Part shown: one piece after another, positions 35,618 to 42,663 of the stretch
How the letters are laid out: each line of letters starts with the position of its first letter
Numbering within the stretch: position 1 is the first letter of the stretch
Assembly: GCF_001303895.1 (NCBI RefSeq)
Contig: NZ_LJSD01000033.1
Coordinates: 1 to 64,000 of the forward strand
Direction: 5' to 3'
From: Mesorhizobium sp. 1M-11
GTDB lineage: Bacteria > Pseudomonadota > Alphaproteobacteria > Rhizobiales > Rhizobiaceae
DNA: 64,000 bases
Notes under the pieces: model-generated
Database searches by the model: none
What the model was told of the DNA's origin: nothing
The model's input: the letters and a program-made list of their open reading frames with translations, nothing else
Made by a program: the position numbers and the translations under genes

Positions 35618-36900
35618 CGTAGGCCGCCTGCCATTTTCACGCTCTCCGGCAACTTCCGCAACCCGAGCATGGCAACGGCACCCAGGACAGGTCCCGGCAC
35701 AAGCAGCAGGAAGGCCCAGCGCCAGCCACCGATCCATTCCGCAAAATGCGGAACGATCCAGATCGCCACGACCGTGAGCGCAAAACCCAGACCGAGCTGA
35801 ACGGAAAGAGCCGTACCAACGAAGCGGCTGTCGCTGAGTTCGGTGACCGCGGCGGAGAACTGCGCTGAATCGCCGATCACCGAGATCCCCCAGACGACCG
35901 CCAGCAGTATGAAGAGCCATAGAGGCCCGGCAAACAGGAAGCCGATCAGCAAGGCGCAGCCGCCCGAAACGACCATCATGCCGGCGGTCGTGGCCGTGCG
36001 GCCGATACGATCCGACAGATAGCCCCCCAACAGACATCCAAAAATGCCGCAAGCGATCGCGATGAACGTTAGCAAGGACGCAAGCGTTGTCACATCGGCG
36101 GCTTGCGCATCGAGGGCGGCGCGTGTGTAGGCAAGCAGCCATGCCCACATGGCATAGAGTTCCCACATGTGCCCAAGATAGCCGAGATTGGCGAGCAGCA
36201 GAGAGCGGTCGCGAAAAACCTCTCCGATCCGCGAAGGCTCGAACACCGCCCTGCCGAACGGATATGGGCCCTCTTTCGCAAACAGCAGGAAAAGCAGCGC
36301 GCCGACAGCTGTCGTCACGCTCGCCATCATGACCACCGGACGCCAGTCGAGGGCAGTCAGCACCGCGCGAAAAAGGTGCGGAAATGCAGAACCGATGGTT
36401 AGCGCACCTATGACGGCGCCGAGAGCCAATCCCCTGTCGCGCACGAACCAGGTGGCAACCAACTTCAGCGCGGGCGGATAGACCCCGGCAAGTGCAAATC
36501 CGGTGACGACGCGCGCGATGACGACACCGGTCGGGCCGGGATCGAGTAGCAACATAGCATTGGCTGCAGCCGCTGACGCAGCGGCGGCAGCCATCAGCCG
36601 GTTTAGTCGCACCAGATCGGGCAGATTGACCAGGCTTGCCGTCAGCGCTCCGATCACGAAGCCGATCTGAACCCCGTTGGTCAGCCAGGCTTCGGCGCCC
36701 GCGCTCAAGGCAAGTTCCTGCCTCAGCTCGGGCAATATCGCCGTCGCCGAAAACCATGTCGTGAGCGAGAGCACGACCGCCAGGCACAGCAGCGTCAGAA
36801 CACGCCAGCGGTTCCCGGTATTCGTGACCTCGCTTTGTGCCCCCGATGTCAAGGGCGTTGCAGCGGAACGGTGAAGACCGTGGCGGTGCCGGTCAGGCAC
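35614..36900 (-). CDS. MFS transporter
   Basis: Major facilitator transporter of up to 428 residues with about 12 membrane helices, last gene of the acetoacetyl-CoA synthetase operon. The first helix LLCLAVVLSLTTWFSATAILPELRQEL and the loop-2/3 region are typical of the CynX/NarK-like group. Starts are uncertain: GTG 36900 has AGGGCGAG upstream and overlaps the MaoC gene by 52 bases, while TTG 36852 overlaps the MaoC stop as TTGA, as the other genes in this operon do. The stop lies inside the repeat element at 35513-35617. It probably imports or exports the operon substrate. Confidence 0.87.
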   Translation of the reverse strand: MPDRHRHGLHRSAATPLTSGAQSEVTNTGNRWRVLTLLCLAVVLSLTTWFSATAILPELRQELALSAGAEAWLTNGVQIGFVIGALTASLVNLPDLVRLNRLMAAAAASAAAANAMLLLDPGPTGVVIARVVTGFALAGVYPPALKLVATWFVRDRGLALGAVIGALTIGSAFPHLFRAVLTALDWRPVVMMASVTTAVGALLFLLFAKEGPYPFGRAVFEPSRIGEVFRDRSLLLANLGYLGHMWELYAMWAWLLAYTRAALDAQAADVTTLASLLTFIAIACGIFGCLLGGYLSDRIGRTATTAGMMVVSGGCALLIGFLFAGPLWLFILLAVVWGISVIGDSAQFSAAVTELSDSRFVGTALSVQLGLGFALTVVAIWIVPHFAEWIGGWRWAFLLLVPGPVLGAVAMLGLRKLPESVKMAGGLR

Positions 36901-37301
36901 AGCTCGCCCTGTTCGTTGCGCACACTGGTCTCGATCTTGCAGATCGGCTTGTCGGGGCGCACCTCCTTGATCTCGACGCGGCCGGTGATCTCTTCATCAA
37001 CGCCGACCGCTTTCACGAATTTCCAGGCCACTTCCAGGAACACCGTTCCAGGCCCCGGTAAGTCTTCGGCAACGAGGGCATTCAGGATGCCGGAAGTGAC
37101 GCCGCCCTGAACGATGAGCTTGCCGAACACCGACTTCTCGGCCAGCTCGCGATCGTAATGCAGGGGATTGCGGTCGCCGGTCATCTCGGTGAAGGCCTCG
37201 ATGTCGCCCATGCGCGTGCGGCGTTTGCGCTCTGCGAATGCGCCGACTACCGGGCGGCCTTTCACGACACCCGCCCAGCCATCCTTGGTTTCGGTGCTCA
37301 T
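36849..37301 (-). CDS. MaoC family dehydratase
   Basis: A 150-residue single hot-dog protein of the MaoC/(R)-specific enoyl-CoA hydratase type. The hydratase motif is in FTEMTGDRNPLHYDRELA, with the catalytic Asp and His, followed by LIVQGGVTSGILNALVAEDLPGPG. It should add water to an enoyl-CoA, giving a 3-hydroxyacyl-CoA. It overlaps the DUF35 gene by four bases (ATGA) and the cysteine-less thiolase-like protein is two genes upstream. In actinobacterial steroid side-chain pathways MaoC, DUF35 and Ltp2-type aldolase form one hydratase-aldolase complex; the same trio here suggests a similar reaction. Confidence 0.9.
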   Translation of the reverse strand: MSTETKDGWAGVVKGRPVVGAFAERKRRTRMGDIEAFTEMTGDRNPLHYDRELAEKSVFGKLIVQGGVTSGILNALVAEDLPGPGTVFLEVAWKFVKAVGVDEEITGRVEIKEVRPDKPICKIETSVRNEQGELCLTGTATVFTVPLQRP

Positions 37302-37729
37302 CCCACATTTCTCCTCTGGTTCGGATCGATCTTGAAGGCCGGCAGCATGCGCCCGCCGATTTGCGTTGGCGCAAGCAACAACGGGTCACCCACTTCAGGT
37401 GCGCGAGCACCGGTCAGGATGAAGCTCAGCATCGTCGGCCCTTCGTCGAGTTCGACCAGGCCGACAAGGTAAGGGGCCGCAGGAACCCATCCGGCATGGC
37501 CGGGCTTGTGGACGAGCGAGAATGATTTCAATCGACCCTTGCCGGACGCATCGCGCCAAACAAGACGTCGGCTCCAGCAATGCGGGCATATCGGGCGCGG
37601 ATAAAAGACGGCCTTGTCGCACGCCTCGCAGCGCTGGATACACAGCCGTCCCCTGGAAGCCGCATCCCAGAACGGCGCCGTCAGCGTGGTGATCGTCGGG
37701 CCTGCGATGTTCAGCGTGTCCAGATCCAT
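37298..37729 (-). CDS. DUF35 zinc-ribbon/OB-fold protein
   Basis: A 143-residue protein with the DUF35 architecture: zinc ribbon RCEACDKAVFYPRPICPHC with four cysteines (about residues 34-52) followed by the acyl-CoA-associated OB-fold LKSFSLVHKPGHAG to SFILTGARAPEVGDPL. The ATG at 37729 overlaps the TGA of the thiolase-like gene. DUF35 proteins pair with thiolase-fold enzymes and are often needed for their stability or activity. The longer frame to 37990 is antisense shadow. Here it stands alone, whereas the homologue at 15906-17147 is fused to an SDR domain. Confidence 0.9.
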   Translation of the reverse strand: MDLDTLNIAGPTITTLTAPFWDAASRGRLCIQRCEACDKAVFYPRPICPHCWSRRLVWRDASGKGRLKSFSLVHKPGHAGWVPAAPYLVGLVELDEGPTMLSFILTGARAPEVGDPLLLAPTQIGGRMLPAFKIDPNQRRNVG

Positions 37730-38880
37730 CAGGATGCTCCCAGCACCAGGGCCGTCGCCTCGCTCATTGTCGCGCCGTTGCCCGTCACCAGGGCGAGCCT
37801 CGCATTTTCGATCTGACGGGCGCCGGCCTCGCCACGCAGTTGCCGGACGGCCTCGACGACATGCGTCATGCCGCCGGCAAGGTCGGGCTGGCCGAAGCCC
37901 AGCTGGCCGCCATGGGTGTTCAGCGGCTTGTCGCCTTGATGAGAAAGATCGTGATCGCGCAGCCAGGAGCCGAACTGACCCGGCGCGCAAATGCCGGCGT
38001 CCTCGATCGTCGTAGCGACCATGATCGTATAGCAGTCATAGAGCGACAGCAGGCTCATCTCGCCGGCTGTCGTTCCCGATTGCGCGAAGGCCCGCGCCAT
38101 GGCGCTCTTCAACGGGCCGGAGGTGAGACACGGAGCCTGGCTCACCGCGCGGTGCGTCACCTTCTCGCCGGCACCCAGCAGATGCACCGGAGACCTGGGA
38201 AGCGAGCGAGCACGCTCGGCCGATACCACGACGACCGCCTCGCCGCCGGCGACCGGCATGACGATTTCAAGCAGGTGCAGGGGAGAGGCAATCATCGGCG
38301 AGGCCAGCACCGCTTCGACACCAGCGGGTTTGCCGTGGAATATGGCGTCGGGATTGAGCTGCGCGTTTGCTCTGGCAGCGGCGGCAATTGCCGCGAAGTC
38401 CTCCGCCTTCGACCCATAGCGGGCCATATGCGCCTGCATCAGCAGCGCATAGGAGATGTTGGCGCCCGAGGCTCCGAACGGCACATCGAATTCGCGGATC
38501 GGATTGCGGTTGGGGGATCGCGGCGGAACCTCCTCGCGATTGTTGGCAAGCACGCACAGCACGGCTTCGCACATGCCCGCCTGAATGGCCGCCGCCGCGC
38601 GCCAGACCATGCCGGCGCCGGAAGCTCCGCCGAGATCGACCACATTGGCCATGGTCGGCATCAAGCCGAGATATTCAGCGATCGTCGCCGGAACATGCTG
38701 GGGCGTCTCGCCCACCTGCGGTCCCACCAGCAGCCCGTCGATCTCGCCGGGTTCCAATCCCGCGTCGAGCACCGCGAGGCGCGAAACCTCGGCGATCATC
38801 TCGAGTGTCGTCACACCTGCAGTAAGGCGCTGCGGCTTCAGTTCGCCGATGCCGGCGATTGCACCGTTGCTGCGCCTCAT
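37729..38880 (-). CDS. Thiolase-like protein without the thiolase nucleophile (SCP2/Ltp2-like)
   Basis: A 383-residue thiolase-fold protein. At the nucleophile position the sequence reads DLGGASGAGMVWRAAAAIQAG, with no cysteine. The C-terminal half keeps SLYDCYTIMV and the glycine-rich NTHGGQLGFGQPDLAGGMTHVVEAVRQLRG. This pattern matches the lipid-transfer/acetyl-CoA acetyltransferase-like group whose characterised members with DUF35 partners do retro-aldol cleavage. Its ATG overlaps the stop of the acetoacetyl-CoA synthetase gene by four bases. It is only distantly similar to the one at 14731-15909. Confidence 0.87.
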   Translation of the reverse strand: MRRSNGAIAGIGELKPQRLTAGVTTLEMIAEVSRLAVLDAGLEPGEIDGLLVGPQVGETPQHVPATIAEYLGLMPTMANVVDLGGASGAGMVWRAAAAIQAGMCEAVLCVLANNREEVPPRSPNRNPIREFDVPFGASGANISYALLMQAHMARYGSKAEDFAAIAAAARANAQLNPDAIFHGKPAGVEAVLASPMIASPLHLLEIVMPVAGGEAVVVVSAERARSLPRSPVHLLGAGEKVTHRAVSQAPCLTSGPLKSAMARAFAQSGTTAGEMSLLSLYDCYTIMVATTIEDAGICAPGQFGSWLRDHDLSHQGDKPLNTHGGQLGFGQPDLAGGMTHVVEAVRQLRGEAGARQIENARLALVTGNGATMSEATALVLGAS

Positions 38881-40823
38881 GCGGCCTTACTCCGATCAAG
38901 CGAGCGGTACTCATCCAGGCAGGCGGGATCGGCGAGCGAAGCCATGTTCCTGACCGGCTTGCCCTCCACCGTCAGGCGTGCCGCCCCCTCCACCCTTTTG
39001 CCGTTCAACGTATAGGGAATGGCTTGCACGGCGTGGATGCGATGTGGCACGTGGCGTGGCGAAGCGTCCGCGCGGATACGGCGGCGAAGCTGCACCGCAA
39101 GTTCGGGCGTCAGGGTGAGGCCGTCGCCCAGCTTCACGCAGAGCACGATCTCCTCGTCGCCCTCGACCGACACACCGAAAACCAGGCAGTCCTCTATCTC
39201 GGCGAAGGTCTCGCAGGCGGCGTAAATCTCCGCGATGCCGATACGCACCCCGCCGGGTTTCAAGGTGGTGTCCGAACGACCGTGAATGACGGCCGACCCA
39301 TGCACCGTCATCTCGGCCACGTCGCCATGCGTCCAGATTTCAGGACGGGCTGCGAAATAGGTGGCGTGATAGCGTTCCCTGCCCCCTTCTCCCCAGAACG
39401 TCAGCGGCATCGAGGGGAACGGCTCCGTGCAGACCAGATCGCCCTGCCTGCCGATCAGGGGAGCATTGCGTTCGTCCATCACGCCAACGGCGAGACCGAG
39501 GCCCTTAGCGGTGAGTTCGCCCCGGCGTACGGCATGGATCGGCGAACCAAGCATGAAACAGCCGATGATCTCGGTACCGCCCGAGATCGAGGCAAAGATC
39601 ATGTCCCTTTTTACATGGTCGTAGACCCAGTCGAACTGGTTGGGCGACACCGGCGCACCTGCCGAAAGCAGCCATCGCAGCGAGGAGAGATCATGGAGTT
39701 GCGCTGGCGAATAGTTTTCGCCCGCAAGCGTCGACAGGTATTTCGGGCTGGTGCCGAAATGGGTGACACCGGCTTTCTCGGCCATCTTCCACAGCGGACT
39801 CGGATCAAGTCCACCGGCAGTCTTGAGGACGGGGGCGCCGTCGTAGAGCAGCACCGCTGCGCCACAGGCGAGCCCAGAGATCAGCCAGTGGTACATCATC
39901 CATGCCGTGTTGGTGTACCAGCTCATGACGTCACCAGGCCGCACGTCACCATGCAGCACGTGTTCCTTCAGGTGCTGCAGCAGCACGCCGCCGCCGCTAT
40001 GGACGATTGCCTTTGGCGCTCCTGTGGTGCCCGAGGTGTAGAGCACGTAGGCGGGATGGCTGAACGGCACACGCTCGAAGGACAGGGCAGCCTCGCTGCC
40101 GAAGTCCTCGAAATTGACGGTTTCCACTCCGTTTTTCGGGGTAAGGCGCCCTGCCCCGGTCAGCACGAGAGTGCGGACGGTCGGCATTGCGGCGGTGATC
40201 TCGACCAGCCTTTCGGCGATGTCATGCTCCTTGCCGGCATATCGGTAGCGGGGTGCCACGAAAAGCACCTTCGCGCTGATCTGCCCCAGCCGATCGACGA
40301 TCGCGGAGACGCCGAAATCCGGTGAGCAGGACGACCAGATCGCTCCGATCGAGAGCGTGGCGAGCAACGCCACCAGCGCTTCGACCCGATTGGGAAGGAT
40401 GCCGCCGACACAGTCTCCCTTGCCGATGCCGGCCGCGCGCAGGCCCGCGGCGGTCCTGGCGACAAGCCTGCGCAGCTCGGAACGCGTGATGGTGCGGAAA
40501 TGACCGCTCTCGTCGGTTTCCACGACAGCGATCGAATCCATAGCGCCACGCAACAGGTTTTCAGCCAGGTTCACGGATGCATCGGGAAAGAAGGAACTGC
40601 CCGTCATCGGCGCTGCGTCGCTGCGTTCAAAGGATCGCTGGCCGGGATCGCCGACGACTTCCGTGAAATCCCATACGCCGCGCCAGAACGGACCGGGGTC
40701 TGCGACCGACCAGCGGTGCAGCGTGTCGTAGTCATGGGGATCGACACCGTTCCGGAGCGCGAAGCGCGCAAGATTCGACGTTTCGAACGCGGCCGAAGCC
40801 GGCGCCCAAAGCACAGACGACAT
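38877..40823 (-). CDS. aacS: Acetoacetate-CoA ligase (acetoacetyl-CoA synthetase)
   Basis: Adenylate-forming ligase of 648 residues, the length and N-terminal pattern of acetoacetyl-CoA synthetases (FARFALRNG-like LARFALRNGVDPHDYDTLHRWSV, then SFFPDASVNLAENLL). ATP-binding VLYTSGTTGAPKAIVHSGGG, SGGTEIIGCFMLG, the WTHGDVAE motif and the C-terminal lysine segment YTLNGKRVEGAA are present. It makes acetoacetyl-CoA from acetoacetate, ATP and CoA; the divergent acetyltransferase at 40965 can then thiolyse it to two acetyl-CoA. It heads a five-gene leftward operon. A site identical to the one upstream of the SDR-aldolase operon lies about 68 bases upstream. Confidence 0.9.
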   Translation of the reverse strand: MSSVLWAPASAAFETSNLARFALRNGVDPHDYDTLHRWSVADPGPFWRGVWDFTEVVGDPGQRSFERSDAAPMTGSSFFPDASVNLAENLLRGAMDSIAVVETDESGHFRTITRSELRRLVARTAAGLRAAGIGKGDCVGGILPNRVEALVALLATLSIGAIWSSCSPDFGVSAIVDRLGQISAKVLFVAPRYRYAGKEHDIAERLVEITAAMPTVRTLVLTGAGRLTPKNGVETVNFEDFGSEAALSFERVPFSHPAYVLYTSGTTGAPKAIVHSGGGVLLQHLKEHVLHGDVRPGDVMSWYTNTAWMMYHWLISGLACGAAVLLYDGAPVLKTAGGLDPSPLWKMAEKAGVTHFGTSPKYLSTLAGENYSPAQLHDLSSLRWLLSAGAPVSPNQFDWVYDHVKRDMIFASISGGTEIIGCFMLGSPIHAVRRGELTAKGLGLAVGVMDERNAPLIGRQGDLVCTEPFPSMPLTFWGEGGRERYHATYFAARPEIWTHGDVAEMTVHGSAVIHGRSDTTLKPGGVRIGIAEIYAACETFAEIEDCLVFGVSVEGDEEIVLCVKLGDGLTLTPELAVQLRRRIRADASPRHVPHRIHAVQAIPYTLNGKRVEGAARLTVEGKPVRNMASLADPACLDEYRSLDRSKAA

Positions 40824-40889
40824 GATTTTTCCTCCCGGAGCGCAGGCGGGCCGAAGCCGCCATCTTGCCTGCTGATCACATCTAGATTA

Positions 40890-40905
40890 TTGGTTATAAC
40901 CAGAA
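40890..40905. promoter_or_regulatory. Putative GntR operator, site 2 (TTGGTTATAACCAGAA)
   Basis: The 15 bases from 40891 are identical to site 1 at 34574-34588 and include the palindrome TGGTTATAACCA. It lies in the 141-base divergent region between the acetoacetyl-CoA synthetase gene (leftward) and the acetyl-CoA acetyltransferase gene (rightward), so one bound repressor could control both. AT-rich TCTAGATTAT next to it could be part of a promoter. Recognition by the GntR at 34607 is inferred. Confidence 0.7.
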
Positions 40906-40964
40906 TGTCAAGCGCCGGCGGATCAGGATGCGATGCGCCATCGTCGCCTGTTTCGGGAGAAGTT

Positions 40965-42143
40965 ATGAAAGAAGGAATCCATATCGTCGCGGCCAAGCGC
41001 ACCCCGATCGGCAAGCTCAACGGCGCCTTCTCAGGGTTATCGGCAGCCGAGCTCGGCGGGCAATTGCTGCAAGGGATGCTCAGCGGGCTTCAGCTCGAAT
41101 CCGCTGTCGTCAGCGAGGTGATCATGGGGCAGGTTCTGACCGGCGGCGCCGGGCAGAATCCGGCCCGGCAGGCTGCGCTCAAGGCTGGCCTGCCGGTCAG
41201 CGTACCAGCCATGACCGTGAACAAGGTCTGCGGCGCCGGCCAGAAGTCGATCCATCTCGCCGCCCAGGCCATTTGCTGCGGCGATGCCGACTGCATCGTC
41301 GCCGGCGGGCAGGACTCGATGACGTCGGCGCCGCATTTCATTTCAGGCATGCGCGGCGGCGTCCGCATGGGGGACCAAACGGTCAAGGATTCGATGATCA
41401 CGGACGGGCTATGGGACGCCTTCCATCAGGTCCACATGGGCGTGACGGTCGAGTCGCTGGCGCGGCGCTATCAGATCACGCGCGAGGAACAGGATCGTTT
41501 CGCCTTGCGCTCGCAGGAGAAAACAGGCGCTGCCGTCCGGTATCGAAGATTCGACGACGAGATCATCCCTGTCTCGATCAAGACAAGGCAAGGCGATGTC
41601 GTCGTGGACCGCGACGAGCATCCCAACCCCGCCACCACAATCGAGGGACTGAGCCGGCTGAAGCCTGTTTTCGATCCGGAGGGGACGATCACGGCCGGCA
41701 ATTCATCAGGCCTCAATGACGGCGCTGCCGCGGTACTGGTGATGTCGGAAGCTCGGATGAATGAACTCGGGCTGAAGCCTCTCGCCCGCATCGCCTCCTA
41801 CGCTTCGGCAGGTGTCGAGCCGATGGATATGGGGTTGGGCCCGGTCACAGCCTCGCGATTAGCGCTCGAGAAGGCTGGCTGGCGTTCGTCCGACCTCGAC
41901 GTGATGGAGATCAATGAAGCCTTCGCCGCGCAAGCCATCGCAGTCAATCGCGAGATGGGCTGGGACGAGAGCGTCATCAATATGAGCGGCGGGGCGATCG
42001 CACTCGGCCATCCGCTGGCCGGCTCCGGCTGCCGCATTGTAGTGACGCTGCTTCACGAGATGATCCATCGCGGCGCCCGCAGAGGCTTGGCCTCCCTGTG
42101 CATTGGTGGCGGCCAGGGCGTGGCCATCTGCCTGGAGCGGTAA
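40965..42143 (+). CDS. Acetyl-CoA C-acetyltransferase (thiolase)
   Basis: A genuine thiolase of 392 residues, unlike the two cysteine-less proteins in this window. The nucleophile region VNKVCGAGQKS, the NEAFAAQAIA histidine-adjacent motif, GGAIALGHPLAGSGCRI and the final CIGGGQGVA are all intact. It resembles PhaA/AtoB acetoacetyl-CoA thiolases. ATG 40965 with GGGAGAAG upstream is the start; the 547-residue open frame upstream is shadow. It is divergent from the acetoacetyl-CoA synthetase operon and shares its control region, fitting the use of acetoacetate as a carbon source. Confidence 0.93.
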   Translation: MKEGIHIVAAKRTPIGKLNGAFSGLSAAELGGQLLQGMLSGLQLESAVVSEVIMGQVLTGGAGQNPARQAALKAGLPVSVPAMTVNKVCGAGQKSIHLAAQAICCGDADCIVAGGQDSMTSAPHFISGMRGGVRMGDQTVKDSMITDGLWDAFHQVHMGVTVESLARRYQITREEQDRFALRSQEKTGAAVRYRRFDDEIIPVSIKTRQGDVVVDRDEHPNPATTIEGLSRLKPVFDPEGTITAGNSSGLNDGAAAVLVMSEARMNELGLKPLARIASYASAGVEPMDMGLGPVTASRLALEKAGWRSSDLDVMEINEAFAAQAIAVNREMGWDESVINMSGGAIALGHPLAGSGCRIVVTLLHEMIHRGARRGLASLCIGGGQGVAICLER

Positions 42144-42258
42144 GAGAAACTGGCTGAGCCTCACCCCGGATCAATTGGCATCGACCAAGATAGTCTTGCC
42201 GGGTCGAGACATGCAGAGAAATGACGGTTGAGCCCAGCCCCCAATTGCGGCTTGGCGG

Positions 42259-42504
42259 CTACATCGCAGCCGTGGAATAAGCGCGTCTCTGCAACTCGGC
42301 TTGAACAGCGAGCTGAAGCGCGAAGATTTCCCTTCGGATCGCATCTTCGGCGACACCATCCGAGCGTAGCGTGGCGACGATGCCGGCCATGCGTTGCTGC
42401 CAGAACACGTTGGCGGCTGGACCGTGGACGTCTTCCAGATCATCAGTGATCGACCGGACCAGTGCCGCGCGCGAATGGAGTGGGAAGGGAATCAGTTCAG
42501 CCAT
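42259..42504 (-). CDS. DUF6074-like small protein
   Basis: An 81-residue protein starting MAELIPFPLHSR, with a helical arginine/alanine-rich remainder (VFWQQRMAGIVATLRSDGVAEDAIRREIFALQLAVQAELQRR). The MAELIPFPLH start is, from memory, characteristic of the DUF6074 family found in Rhizobiales; its function is unknown. The frame is open upstream to 42624, but the ATG at 42504 gives the conserved N-terminus. It stands alone between the thiolase gene (convergent) and the TRAP permease gene. Confidence 0.7.
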   Translation of the reverse strand: MAELIPFPLHSRAALVRSITDDLEDVHGPAANVFWQQRMAGIVATLRSDGVAEDAIRREIFALQLAVQAELQRRAYSTAAM

Positions 42505-42663
42505 GTCGAGCAAGATCGGTTCCGATGGTTTACCGATCGTGAATGGACTGGCTTGCGCTGAAACAAAAAAGATCTCCATTCCGCGCAACGGCTTTCCGTG
42601 ATGCCGCTGGCAGGTGCCGACCATCAGCCCAGGGCTTCGCGAGTGTCTTTTTCGATAAAGCGG

